From Oscheius dolichura (lineage: Eukaryota; Nematoda; Chromadorea; Rhabditida; Rhabditidae): a stretch of DNA of 64,000 nucleotides. Of this stretch, positions 35,986 through 48,000 are shown piece by piece. The notes under the pieces are model-generated. The model made no database searches. It was not told the DNA's origin and saw only the letters and a program-made list of their open reading frames with translations. The number at the start of each line of letters is the position of its first letter. Position 1 is the stretch's first letter. The translations under genes and the position numbers were made by a program. The stretch covers positions 4,154,001-4,218,000 of the forward strand of contig OW051496.1 in the NCBI GenBank assembly GCA_932521035.1. The letters run 5' to 3'.

Positions 35986-36771
35986 ATGTCTTCTTTTTGG
36001 CGGTACATATTCTGCTGTTGTTGTAATCCCCTGGACACGAAGATGAACAGTTTTAATACCCGGGTAGAACCCGTCGAAATCATCAAACCGACGGCCGCCA
36101 GGATATTCACCGATCCCGTGGTGAGCTTTTCTCTTTTTTCTCCAGCCGGCCCACCCCGTTCCTCGTACAATTAGCCCTCGTTTATAAGTGGATCTACCGT
36201 AATCTGACCTCTATTCTTTCCCGACTAATGTAATTTATTAATCCACGCTGAAACGTTTTCTGTGAAATATCATAGAATCAGCCCCCTGTCCCCGTGACAT
36301 ATAGGTCGATTACAGTATCCATTCCGGGCAGATATCTCCTCTGTATACGGTTGCCCCCCGAAGGATGACCTAACCCCGGCCTGACCCGCCGGATTCTCCC
36401 CCTCACAAAGGGCAATTATAACGTGACAACTGCGTCACCGGCTAATGAAAGCACATAGATCTCCGTAGTCGTGTACATCTTTTTCGGTTGATCACATCCC
36501 TTTCTCATTATACGGAGAAGTACAATTTCTTCTGGGTTGTCTAGTTTCGTTGTCATTCTGGGAAATGGCTAGAATAGATTCCTCTGGTTCCCCAATGAAT
36601 GCCATCCTTTTTCAGAGCGCCATTCGAGTGGAGCCACCGGAAGGATTCCGTCATTTCTACCCTCATGGAACAGTTTTCCCCGAAGACGAACCGTCGAAGA
36701 TCTCGAAAAAGGAGGAAGGGAGTGAGAAAAGAGAAGAAACCCGATCGGAGGGAGTAGTGGAGGGCATCTAG
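35986..36771 (+). CDS. Small protein with N-terminal CCCC cluster (candidate)
   Basis: Exon 35986-36120 encodes MSSFWRYIFCCCCNPLDTKM and ends at a phase-0 GTGAGC donor. An exon at 36615-36771, behind a tttttcag acceptor, reads SAIRVEPPEGFRHFYPHGTV and ends in a charged Lys/Glu tail and TAG; an AATAAA follows at about 36830. Joined, this gives about 96 residues. The Cys cluster next to aromatic residues is a plausible palmitoylation site for membrane attachment. I know no family for it. The 494-bp intron is long for this window and the start is not strongly defined, so the two exons may belong to different models. Confidence 0.4.
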
Positions 36772-36931
36772 ACGGCCCCTTCTTCTATCTCACAAGCCAT
36801 ATCAGCAATACCTCGTCATTCTTTCCTCCCAATAAAGCAACTCTGCAGATGACAAATGTTTATTTGGTAACAGCTGGTTATTTATACACAACAGAGGAAA
36901 TTGGACGGAAGCAGGAGGAGAAGCAGGTTAA

Positions 36932-38147
36932 TTATTGGCGAACAGCGGCGGCACGAGTACCAGAGTCAGGGATCTCCTTTTTGACCCGGACTTGACGGAT
37001 CGGGATGTTCTCCTGATTACGAGGAGAAGAAGCCACGCCAGGGGGAGCATCAACACCTTCTTTTCCTAAAATAGTTCGGAATTCGGGGAGAACTAACGGG
37101 GAGTGAAGGCCTCGAGGCTGGCCTTGACTTCTTCCTTGAACTCGTCCATCTTGGCGAGGACATCAGCCTTGTAGGCGCCGTTCTCCTCTCGCTGCTGCTC
37201 CATCCGGCCTTGTATGTCACGAAGAAGGGCAAGGATTTCTAGAGAACGGAAAAATTAGCAATATTGGGAGGATTCCTTACCGGCTAGCTGGCCGGGGGCA
37301 GCTTCGACGGGCTCGACAACAGCCTCTTCTCGAGCAGCTTGCTCCTCAGCCACTTCTGCACAGGATACTATTATAATTGAGAATATTGTATAGTTACCAT
37401 CGAAGCGCTCTTCTTCGACGACGGGACGAGCTCTGGAAACTGCCCTGTTGGGCCTTCTAACTCCCGTCGGAGCGGGTGCTGGCTCCTCCTCTTCAAGGTT
37501 CGCATCCGGAACAGCTAAAATATTTGTTATTTTGAGGAATAATGTAGCTGTACCAGCATCGATGAGTGAAGCTCCTCTTAGTCGTTTCGGTGGAACTGGG
37601 GCAGGTTCCTCCTCCTCCTCCTCGCCAGGGTTCTCCTCCTCGTTCCCCTCGTCGGCTGCAGCTGGTTCGTCTAAAAGAAAGATGGTCAAGAGCCAGAGAC
37701 AAAGATCTTACCCTCGGCTGGCTCATCCTCTTCCTCCTCAACAGGAGAAGGGGCCCGGCGACTCTTTCGCACAGGCTGAGCTGGAGCAGCAGGTCTCTTC
37801 TTGCTCGCTGGTGGAGCCTCGATCCGGAAATTGTCGCGAGCCACGACAAGCTTTTCAATAAAAAGATTGTCTCCCTTGGACCACAATGGATTATTGAAGC
37901 GCTAAATTGTAATAGAGAAGCCAGGACAAGAGCTTACATTAAGATTGTTCTTTACGTACTTCTTGATGATGGTCTGAATCTCCTTATTTCCTCCGATGAA
38001 ATTGTTGATGAAGGTGGTCTGTAAAGGTGAATGGTAAGGGAAGAGAAGTGTTGAACATACCTTGTCATCCTCGGAGGGGAACGGCTTCTTCTTGGCCACA
38101 AGTTGAGTGGTGAAACGCTTGCAGTGAGCGATTTGCTTGGCGTCCAT
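36932..38147 (-). CDS. Acidic Glu/Pro-rich protein, probably nuclear, family unknown
   Basis: Eight minus-strand exons (38147-38061, 38018-37938, 37901-37712, 37670-37554, 37514-37398, 37355-37281, 37238-37098, 37065-36932) join in phase to 313 residues. Residues 1-90 form a Lys-rich, possibly folded start (MDAKQIAHCKRFTTQLVAKK, later IQTIIKKYVKNNLN). A long low-complexity middle follows with EEEEEPAP-type runs alternating with basic KRPAAPAQPVRKSRR patches, then a short amphipathic coiled-coil-like segment (GRMEQQQREENGAYK) and a basic tail. Basic clusters suggest nuclear localisation. Exons 4 and 5 are both 117 nt with phase 1-1 borders, which suggests exon duplication. I do not recognise the family and assign no function. 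Confidence 0.8.
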
Positions 38148-39177
38148 TTTGAGTGAAGAGAGGGGAACTTCTTAAACAAAAGGAATTAAAGAGGAAAGTG
38201 TGAAAATAGGAAAGAAAGAAGAAGGAGGGATAGGTTGACAGCGGCAGACACGCGAAGCGTCTGGTTTGAAAGTGAGGAGGGAGACAAAATGAGCCGGCTA
38301 TGGGAGATATGACGCGATTGGAAAGATCGATGAGAAAAGGCGCTTTCGATTGATATGGCACCCGCTTTCATGGCAAACACAAAGCTCTTGAACCATGGCA
38401 CAAATCGCTTCCAGGTGGAAATCCGTCGCTTTTCGGGGATAACCAGCTAAAGAGGCTATAGATTGATACACTCGCTTGTCAGCGGAGAGAACTATCGATA
38501 GCTGGGAACAAGGGCCTAGCCTATATCTGAACGTCTTTAGGGTGTCCTCGATGACCCCCGTTCCTGTTAGCCGTTCCAATGGGCTCAATAGTCGGCATCA
38601 AAGAGAGACCTCCAAGGCTCTCACGATACTTCAAAAAACGAGGATACTTATCGCCTTCTTTGATCTGATACCAATGAGAAAAATAGGGAAACCATAGTGG
38701 ATAGCAGTCGATTGGTGAATCTTGGAGATGGCAGCTCGCCTTGGCCTGCACGGAGGGTCTGTTCTACAGTCGGCTTAAACTGACGGAAAATAACCATTGC
38801 TTATGGCAGTTATTGTCGTTTCTTGTAATCTCCACTTCCGGCTGGGAGGCGTGTTTTCTTTACATAGTCAGGACGAGGGAGGATGTTGTCGGGAAGCCAC
38901 ACAGATGTACTACGCTCTGTTGTATGAAATATCGTCCATTTCCATGGACCTACTCTCGTCTCGTTCATCTGATCACAAGGAGAAACTTCGCCTTCCCCAC
39001 GTTCTGTCCGTTTCTCCATCCTCCCCCGTTCACTCAGTGACGAGTCGGATTAATTTTTTGCAAACTCTATTCTCGCGGCCTGATTTCTCACATCTCCCGG
39101 GCAACGGTGATATTTGCCTGCCCGTGGGACACATGTGACCTGATTTTATAGTACAATTTTGTGATTTTTTGACCGAG
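38148..39177. other. Intergenic, divergent promoters
   Basis: The region lies between the minus-strand acidic protein gene and the plus-strand 7TM gene B. A 96-codon minus frame at 38298-38588 and a partly overlapping one at 38521-38751 have no consistent splice links or domain. No RNA gene is recognised. Confidence 0.4.
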
Positions 39178-40482
39178 ATGGCGACAGACGACTGTAAGGA
39201 CAATGATCACTGTAACTGGAGGCCGTTCGACTTCAATTTCGAGCCTCAAAATTTATGGAGTGAGTTTTATCGGGTCGCTGACAATAAATCCCAGGCAATC
39301 TGGCTTTCTACTCGGCTAATCTCTTGAGTCTCGTCGTGCTCTTTGCCTTCTCCCATAAGATCAAGGCGAATGACTTTATCAAGAGTTACGTGGTCATGTC
39401 CATATATGCACCCGCCTGTCTCATGGTCTTCGCCATCCTCTTCACTATCAACCGGCTCACCGATGTCATCTACGTCCACAGGTAGTCTCTCTTTTGAGCT
39501 AACAACAGTTCCCTAGTTTGGTGTTGGACACGGTGTGCAAAATCTTCAACGGGATTGCGAAAACCACCTTCCTAATCTCTAGCGGAGCCGTGATAATCCT
39601 GGCTATTTATGTGGCCATCAAGAGGAGACCTATTGGGCTCGGAGTCGCCTGGTAAATGCTTTCTTTTTGGAAAAGGGGAGTCTTTCAGGGGTCCATTCTG
39701 TTGTACCGTAGTGTTTGCCGTCGTCTGGCTCTTCTTCTTCGCCAATCGTCTTCATCTTTATTTCCTCATAGCCGATGGCTGTCTCCTCACCCTGGTAAGC
39801 CTCTCCTCCTCCTACTCACGAGGAGCCATCTTTCAGGCGTTATGTGTCTTCCTCTGTTGTTCTGACTATCGTTTCGGGACCCCTGTCGACCGTCAGCTGG
39901 GCGATGCTCGGAGTCGTCTCTTTTGGACGACGTGTTTCGTCGTCCTCTTCCTCGCATTCTATGCTTGTGTGGAGATATTCTATCCTCCCAAGGGGGCGCC
40001 GTTCCTTTTAAACCAGTTGAGAGGACTGCAATACGTGTTTTTGATGATCGGAGTGGTGCTCCTCCTCCCGCCTTATCGGGACATCCTATTCTGCAGAAAG
40101 GAGCCCATGAGGCCTGAAGAAGATCCCAGTTATATGAGGAATACCGAGAGTTCTGTGAGTCATCCTCCGACCTATATCGAATTTCTTTTAGCCTCTGCCA
40201 CCTACTCCTCCCTCTGCTCCTCCAATGGATCCTCCCTCCTACCAGTCCAATCCGGGCGCCCATCCCAGTTATTCGTATTCTTATCCGCCTCCTTCGCCCT
40301 ACCCGGTTATGGTAAGCGCTCTTCTCTTCCATATCTAAAATTCTCAAAAACTCCAGGTGCACGCCAGTTCGACGATCCGAATCACCCCGACGCCGATAAT
40401 CCAGCCGGGTGTCATCCTTCACCCGAGCCACTCCTATCCCCAAGTGTCCGGCCACGGCGGATACTTCTACGTGCATGGGTGA
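39178..40482 (+). CDS. Nematode seven-TM protein, unnamed family, member B
   Basis: Exons 39178-39259, 39295-39481, 39517-39651, 39689-39794, 39837-40154, 40192-40311 and 40357-40482 give 357 residues. A short Cys-containing N-terminus precedes seven hydrophobic helices (for example AFYSANLLSLVVLFAFSHKI, TVVFAVVWLFFFA). The phase-0 intron before ALCVFLCC, the following DARSRLFW and the final LPPYRDILF match members A and C. The tail is Pro/Tyr/Ser-rich (PPTPPSAPPMDPPS), a likely disordered cytosolic tail. Intron phases run 1, 2, 2, 0 as in member A. AATAAA follows at about 40490. Its function is unknown; it is likely a plasma-membrane receptor or channel-like protein. Confidence 0.82.
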
Positions 40483-41136
40483 CTGATTGAATAAACTCTA
40501 GCCGTGTGCTTAATTGTGCCTCTTCCTTCGTTCTTGGGAACAAGTTCGTTTCTGTGGCAACCGAGGGAGATGATAACCATTGCCCTCAATTGCCGGCCAG
40601 CTGAGAGGTCGCTCGCCTCGCTCCTCTCCTTCTCCTCCTCTTCTGTCAAACAACCAGAACCCAGTCGTTGGTTCAACTTTTAATCCTCTTTACTTTCTGA
40701 TGCTTGCTAATAAATAATAGCAGCGCTCACTGCAGTATGAAGTGGCATTTCACCTGTCCTCTGATTGACAAGATTTGCGTTGACTCAAAGGGTTGCCAAA
40801 AATCAGGCCTACAGTATATACTTGAATTGCACTCATTCTACCCCTCGCTGGCATTCCTATGTTCCTTTATAACGGGGTATACTGTAGTGAGTATCTGTTG
40901 ATTCCTTTCTTGGGGATTACGGTAGTCATCCCTCATCTTCTTCGAACTTGACTCATCGATCAGAGAGCCGTGGGAAAAGCTGCAATTACCTGTCCTTTGG
41001 TTGGCCGCTGACTCACGGCTGTTCTCGGTACGAATCGACCTTTTCCCTCGTCATGAGAATGTTTCTTTTCCTTGTTATGAAATCTGATTTTCGCTGTTTC
41101 TCATCATACGTCAATCAACTTTTCATTTCAGCCCAT
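40483..41136. other. Intergenic with TACTGTA-type words
   Basis: The 3-prime region of gene B and upstream DNA of gene C. Words such as ctacagtatatact (40810), tatactgtagtgag (40879) and ttacggtag (40918) cluster here. A tttcatttcag acceptor at 41120-41131 marks the start of gene C. Confidence 0.45.
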
Positions 41137-42919
41137 ATGGGCCAAACGATCTGCTCGTATTCCTATTCTGGGGGGAATGGAAGCGGAGGAGGATCATCCG
41201 GTGGCCGGACAACGACCACCACCCGTACCTATTCGTGTGAATTTCATGAATGGCCGGTACTCTACGACATGTTCGAGCACGATCCAATGGGTATCCCGTC
41301 CTCTTCTCCCTGAATACTCCTCTAAATTTTAGGTCTCTACATTATCCACGGCGTCGGGATATTGTTCCTCGCCTTCATCTGGTTCCTGAGTTGTCTAATA
41401 CGGTACAAGGACTACACTCGGAGTTTCATCGTGGCCAACTTGATCCCGCTGACCATCTACATCCTAGCCTCGTTGGCAACTGTCATGATTGACCGTTTTT
41501 CTGGAACCAATAATTTCTACTACCAGCCTTTCTATGCTCCGGACTTCCTCATCCGTACCATCGCTTCCTCCACCTTCGCCATGACCCTTCCCGTCACGTT
41601 GGTCGGCTTCCAAATTCTCAATCTACAAACGGCTAGGAAACGCAAGGAGTCTTCCGGCTGCTGGTATATTTCACTTCTCCTTCTTCGTCTCAAAATATCT
41701 TTCCAGGTTCTTCATCGTCGCCCCGATCCTCCTCGGAGTATTCTACACCGTCGTCTGGTTCTTTCCTCAGCTTAGCCTCTACTCCATCGATGCCTACGTC
41801 TCCCGCGGAGTCATCTTCGTCCTCGGAATTGTCAACCTTGTCGTAAGCATCAATTCAATCAAAAAGAATTAACAAGAGATCTTCAGAGCTTGTTCTCCCT
41901 GTGCTGTTGTTCTGCTCCGCGCCCGAATCAGGTGTCCGTCCCCTCGGTGGCCAATGCCCGTTCCCGTCTCGGGTGGAGTATCCTCTTCGCCATCTTCGCC
42001 ATGTTCCCCATCAACCTCATGTTATCAATTGAGCAGTTCTACAACGTCATCCCCGGATCCTACAACATGATGAACATGATATTCCACGTCATCCAGGTGG
42101 CAGAGTGTATGCAGCCTATCTTCTTTGCCGTCTCCGTTCTCCTCTTCCTCCCGGCGTATCGTTCCGTCTTCTGCTGTTCCCAAGGCTATGAGAACAATAA
42201 AGTCGGAGAGATGCAGGTCGTCATCCAGATGAGAGCAGAGGTAAGGAGGGAAGAGAGGGAGGAAGGGCAACTCTTCTAGGACTTGGCCGCCAACTTCCAG
42301 CAGATGCAGAAACTCTCCGTTCCGGCTGGCACTCAGGACAGCTCACCATATCTTAACCAAAAGGTGCCCTCGGTTTCTTTCCAAACAGAAAGATTCCTTT
42401 TTAGGTAGCCCCACCTTCTCCCGACTTCGGAGCAGTGCTCACCAACCCGCCGAATGTGACTTCCTACTCTGTTCCTCCTCCTCCCCCGCAGCCAATCTCC
42501 ATCCCCCAGCCGACTCCAGCTCCGATTTCGTACCAAGCTCCTGCTCCTCAGCAGTGTACCTGCCCCCAAGGAGCAATGCAATCACACCCGGTATGGAAAT
42601 AGAGGAACAATGGGAGTAAGGAGATGATTTAGGTCTACATTCCCCAGGCTACAGTGCTCCCAGTCGAGCAGTATCAATACGTCCAGCAGCACCCAATGAT
42701 GGTCCATCAGCAGCAGCAGCCGGTCATGGCCCACCAGCTCATGTCGTCTCCGATGGTAACAGAATGATCCCCTCTAATTTAAGTGAATAGATTCAGCAAG
42801 GCGGCCTCGTCCGCTTCGCCTCCCAGCCGAACCTGGCCACGATGCACACCCTCCAGCCAGCCATGAGCGTTCCCCAGCTCAATATGCTTCCTCAGAGTCC
42901 GTTCTACATCCACAACTAG
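41137..42919 (+). CDS. Nematode seven-TM protein, unnamed family, member C, with Gln/Pro-rich tail
   Basis: Exons 41137-41290, 41333-41663, 41707-41842, 41887-42240, 42280-42363, 42405-42590, 42633-42755 and 42791-42919 give 498 residues. The N-terminus is Gly/Ser/Thr-rich with Cys residues (TICSYSYSGGNGSGGGSSGG). Seven helices follow; the phase-0 intron before SLFSLCCC, the segment NARSRLGWS and the end LPAYRSVFCC match members A and B. A cytosolic tail of about 190 residues is rich in Pro, Gln and Met (QQQQPVMAHQLM), typical of disordered protein-binding tails. It lacks one of the two phase-2 introns of A and B. The ATG lies 5 bp behind a tttcatttcag acceptor. AATAAA is at about 42938. Confidence 0.82.
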
Positions 42920-42983
42920 TGAAATGTGACCCGGAGGAATAAACCTGTTGTTAACAACTAGGAGCAGGTCGAGGCAGACTGTT

Positions 42984-43080
42984 TCGATAGCCCGTTTTCG
43001 AGTTTTCTTCTGGGGAAGACAACCCTCCCGGAAAGGAACAGCCATCAACGACATTGACATGTCTTTATTATCACTCAATG
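42984..43080. repeat. Direct repeat flanking the chemoreceptor remnant, copy 1
   Basis: The words atagcccgttttcgagtttt, cccggaaaggaacagccatc and cgacattgacatgtctttat recur in the same order and orientation at 43788-43886. The two copies are about 800 bp apart and lie on either side of the chemoreceptor-like exon. Confidence 0.7.
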
Positions 43081-43184
43081 GCAATATGTTTAAAGTTTGC
43101 ACAAAAATAAAAACAGTAGAAAAAGAGTAAAACAAATTCTCTACAAAAACTGTAAATAATTTGGTCTTAAAATTTCATAAAATA

Positions 43185-43560
43185 TTAAACGTAGTCGATA
43201 TTTAGTCCTTTCAGCCAACAGACGGAGCCGGCGTCGTCCGGTATATGAAGCTGACACGGGAGGACAAGACCCTTTAAATGTTCATTTGGCCCTGCTCTTT
43301 TGCCCCTTCCTACCTTCATGATGGCTTTCTTATAGTCATTGACCATCATCATAATACAAATGGGGTCGAGCACCTGGGCGAAGCTGAGCAGCGCCCCAGT
43401 GATCAACAGGCAATCCCCGACGAACCACCTCATGGCAGCGCAGACAAAAGTTATCACGACGGGGGAGGAATTGAATACAATGGGGAAGATGGTCTGGAGG
43501 GTGAGGAGGATGTAGATCTTCTGGTTGAAGTGCTGGGCAGCTTGGGATTGCATGACGTTT
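43185..43560 (-). pseudogene. Chemoreceptor (7TM, STR/SRD-like) C-terminal remnant
   Basis: A single minus-strand frame encodes about 122 residues with the look of the last three membrane helices of a nematode chemoreceptor: TLQTIFPIVFNSSPVVI, then WFVGDCLLITGALLSFAQ, then LDPICIMMMVNDYKKAIMK. The final Asp-Pro plus DYKKA matches the helix-7 end common to the Str/Srd-type superfamilies, where a DYR motif is usual. The preceding four helices are not found to the right, and the ATG-like start is internal to the family. It is probably a decayed or partial copy, though an unlinked upstream exon cannot be excluded. Direct repeats flank it. Confidence 0.6.
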
Positions 43561-43787
43561 AGACCGTCCGGAGGAGCTGGCCAGCCGGAGCCTCGAAGGA
43601 GGAGGCCAGGTTACATGCGGATGCTAGCTTTTGAATCATGAAGCTGTCAGCGGGGCTGGTTATTGAAGGACAAGTAAATTGTGAATGAATGTAAACGAAC
43701 CCGGTGGCCTACAGTAATCTGCCGAATGCCAATTATTATTCTTCAACGGGTCAAAGAGCCTACGGCAATGAGCACAGGGCAGAATGT

Positions 43788-43886
43788 TCCAATAGCCAGT
43801 TTTCGAGTTTTCTCTGCCAGGGAGGTCAGTCTCCCTGGAAAGGGACGGCCATCAAAGGCAGTGAACACGTCTTTATCACCTCGCAA
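43788..43886. repeat. Direct repeat flanking the chemoreceptor remnant, copy 2
   Basis: Same word order as 42984-43080: atagccagttttcgagtttt, ccctggaaagggacggccatc and acacgtctttatcacctcg. It is diverged by point changes and small indels. Confidence 0.7.
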
Positions 43887-43889
43887 CTC

Positions 43890-45020
43890 TTCCCAAACTT
43901 GTCCCCCCGGCCTTCTCTCCCTTCTCTTTTTACACGCCTATTTGTAGATCTCCTCCTCCCGTGGCCCTCTCGCCGTACTTCTCCCACAAATGAAGCGGAG
44001 TCTTTAGAAAATTGGAGATGAGGCCGATGGGAGTTGCCAATTATTATGTCTCCCCGGGTCTTTGGCTCTCTCGTTCGTAAAGACTTCGGCCGGAAGTCTC
44101 TCTATTTGGAGGAGAGGATATTTGGCCGGATATCTCTCGTGTTCGGCTAAAAGAGCTAGTCGAACCTATTTCCTCCCTCCTCCTGCCAGTTGTGTTTGAT
44201 TTTCTGCTTACCTCGCCCCGTTGAACGTGGTTCCCAACCTAAGCTGACTCGTTTTTCCTCTACTCCTTACTATTGTCTGCCCCTTTCCATCAATTTTTCA
44301 CGGGTCGATTGTTCCCAAAGAAGCCGGCGAAGCTGTTTTCCCTCTGGCTGACAACAATCTCCAGCCCGGCCACCACTACAGTGTGTACGGGGAGGACGAG
44401 GAAGGCGGGCCACCTTACTTCCCTGGCCGGGTCGCCCTCACTCAACCGTGTGGTAATGAGTCGAGTCTTATCGCACCTGACCCTTGTTCAACCCCGTTCC
44501 CTCTCCCCCGGAACTCGTTCCCCCTCGACCTATACACATTGTAAACCCCTTATCTCCTCCTCGTCCTCTCCTCATTTAGACGGGTTATGCTTGAAACATT
44601 CAACCCCAAGTCCGGCCGCCTGTCTCCGGGGGAGCCGTCGTAATTAAGCAAATTATTCCGCCAATTCTCGTGGTCAGTCGAAGGTTTCATTGGGCACATT
44701 TGATTGCGTGGAGGCACTATAGCCTTCCGGTTGTATCCGGGGCAGACAACTTCTGAGGGCAGAGACAAGCCATCGGCATGGCCATCCTACATCTTGTCTC
44801 CTCCTCATCGGGGTGATCAAGCACCCAGGTCAAGTGGCCACTAACAGCCACTGTCATTAATTTTAGCGCATTAGATGGACATTAACTCGTACCTTATTGT
44901 CCTCCCTCCTCCTGTCTGCCAGAGGATGGCTCCAAAGAAAAGAAAGAAATGACCACCCCGTCTTGATAAGCCGCGAGCTATAAAAATAAGAGACGGCCCA
45001 TTGTCGAGAGACAATCCCCA
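43890..45020. other. Gene-free pyrimidine-rich region upstream of the DDR gene
   Basis: The plus strand is biased to C and T runs (ctcctcctg-type). No splice-supported exon is found. It may contain the promoter of the discoidin-domain receptor gene. Confidence 0.4.
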
Positions 45021-45059
45021 TTGATGAGGTGTTTACCCCTCCGGCCGCCCCGAATTTCG

Positions 45060-48000
45060 ATGGTATCCGGAGGGCCATCTGCTTGTATCCTCCTCCTCCT
45101 CTGCTTGAGCACTGCCGTCTGCCAGCTGCTTCTTATGAATTCCCAGCTACTTTCTTTTCACCCCGAGGAGGATTATAATGATTCGAGTGTGAGGGCGCGT
45201 TCCCCGAGGTCCTTTATTTGTCCGACGGCCATTGACACCCAGCCCGAAGAGACTCTCGCATGTTTCACACTCGCCACGTTATTAGATAGCCGAGGTAGTC
45301 CATCCGTCTAAGCTGCTCCTCTCCTCCTGTCCAAATTATAAGAAGGAGAGTCTCGTACACATCTCGTCTCGGTGTGAGTTGAAAATTGACGCCCTCCGGA
45401 TCCGTCTAATCCAGTCCATCTGTTTGCCCTCCCCTTGGCTCTAAGTGGTTTCACGCCTTCTCATGCGCCTCTCGACGTCTGTCAACTTTTTTCTCGATAC
45501 ACAGACAGATTCACATCCGAGATAACAAGCACTCCTGTCGTCCCTCTCCTCCTCCTCTGATACCCTCCCCCCTCCAGTTCTTGTCTCCTCCTCTCCAGTG
45601 TGCCGCCCTTTGATAACCGTCCCCCTCGTCCCAAAACAATACTGACCGCAAATGGCACACCTGTCAGAATGGCTGTCGCCTCCTCGTGTGACGGTCAACT
45701 GCCGACCAGGGTCAGAACTTTTTTCTGGCTCCGCTTTAACCCGGTTCCAGTAGGGGGCGACGGACGGCGGCGCCCTCCTTCCTAACCAACACCTTTCCCC
45801 TTTTCCTAAGTTATCCTCCTCTTATTAAGAGCCGAAAGACTACGGAGTACAAAGTGACAAAATGCATGCCGCCGTGCCTCCATGCATAATGTCAGTCAGT
45901 CTCTGTCAGAGGCGGCTCACCACTCTCACTGATTACGTTGCTACTTTTAGTCTGACTTTTAAGACACTCACCATTCTCCCCCTTCCGATTGACTTAAACC
46001 TACTTTTTAATCACAGCCAACTGCCAAGGTTGTCCTTAAAATGAGGTAATCTGGAAGTAGGCCGAGAATAGTACACATTCCTGTCTTCCCGGCTTGCCTG
46101 GACAGCGACTCATGGCTGAGGAGGTCATTCTGATTCATCCCGGCCGGTCTGAACATCATTCCCAAGAAGCTTTCGTTATTTTAGTTCCACCTGTTGGGTG
46201 ATGTCACAATCATATGGTCAAAAGCTGTCTGCTTCCTGCTTGTGGTTGTAAAAATGAGCTGACCTGTGGTATTGTGACGCCACCGGGAGCAGACGCCACA
46301 GAAATTGTCCTCTCTGCATATTTACGGCTCCAGATGCCAGATTTCCCGGGCTTCCCCTTTTTTTTGGCTAAAAGAATTCTTTTGAAGACCCTCCGACGGA
46401 TGACGGACGACTCCTCATCGGCATGGCTAATGTGGGGTCGCTTCGGGCCAAAAAAAACGGGGGGATCTCCATCGCATTGTTTTCTCCCCCATTTGACCGG
46501 CCGGCTTCTTCCCCTCATAAAGTGTGCTTATCTTTTTTGTTGACAGAGGCTTCCTGGGAGAGAGCTCTTTTTTGTCTGTTCTTCTTTTATGACCCAGTCG
46601 CCGATCCAGTTTATTATACTTCCCGTAGCCACGTTCTAATCAACCCATTGCCACCGCCACCATCCCGTACTGTGTCCTTCCTTCCTGCCCCGCCGCCGTT
46701 CAAAAGTGCCGTGGTCGTCGGGAAATGTCCACCGTGATGGATAGGTTTCCTCCCGCCACGGTTTTTTTCTACTAGCGTGTTGGTTTCGTCTCTCAGGTGT
46801 GAGCAATCGGCCCCTTTTGTCTCCTCCTCTCTTTTTTGGCTCCGGTGGGAACGTGATACTCGGCCGGCTTTGAGTAATACTCGCCCCTAAACAAACACCC
46901 GACAGCTCTTCTTCTTCCCTTTTTCACTGGCTTTGGACATTTTTTCCGACGTTGGGGTTATGTCAACACGGTCAGGGGGACATGAAGTGAGTTGATACTC
47001 CTTTGACCGGCCAAGTTCATCCTCGATAGGCGCCCCGGGGGATATCCATTTCGTGACTGTACAAGTCCTTTTTCACTAGATATTCTACGGCTAAAAAACT
47101 GTATGCCTCCGCTGCGAGAGCCCCTTGAGGAAAATGAACATTTTCACAGTAATATTGTCCTAACAAAGGCCAGGGGGCAAAAGTCTCGAAGCGTTGTGGA
47201 TTTCCCGTTGAGAATAGACTCTTTTCCATTGAAATCTCGTCTTTTCCATCGAGTTATTCTGTTTTTTGTGAGAAAACATTCTCCCCTTTATTATTCCGAA
47301 CAGAAACTAGCCGTTTCTCTATAAAATCTCCCCCAGCCTCTTCCTTTTCGTGATCCTCCTTTCGATCAGTCCTCTCTCCTCCCGTTTCCCGCCAACTGTC
47401 AATTTCCGTCCAAAAGCGTCACCCCCTCTCCGGTGTTGACCATTTCGCATAATTTGCCCCTCCTCCTGAGATCATCAATCCACGTCCTATCCACATTCAT
47501 TTTGTCTTTTCCACTTCCACTTCCACGGCACCTGTCACCCATTGTGTTACTCGCCATCCCGGCTCCCGCCCTCTCCGTCCGGGGTCCGCCTCTTTCATCC
47601 ACCCGTCTCCCATCTCTCTCTAAAACAGTCTTTTTCTCTGATCCCCCTTTTAGTTTCCTAGTAAAAAGAGTCTAAAAGTAGTATCCTCTCCCCCGTGACA
47701 TCTGCACTTATTGAATTATCGTCTTCTCCCCTCCGGGGGTGTCCGTCCCTTTCTCTCTGTCCTGAATGATCATTCGCACCTTTCACTTGTACGACTGCCA
47801 TCTGTTTTGACTGGGGACTGACTGTGTTGCCTGAAAATGCAAATCAGCTCGAGTCTCTCTCCCTTTCTGTGTTTTCAAAACAGGCACTGTCTCCTCCTAT
47901 AATTTCCTGTCCTAGGGGCAATCTCGTCCATTTCTACTCGTCCCCTCACTCTTCTCGTACTTATTCTCCTTTCTTTCTAATGATCTCCCTTTTTCAGAGA

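Noticed and set aside
38298-38751. Two overlapping minus frames (96 and 76 codons)
   Set aside because: Frames conflict, no clean splice join, no domain recognised; too weak to call a gene.
39787-40476. 229-codon minus frame
   Set aside because: Antisense to the well-supported 7TM gene B exons.
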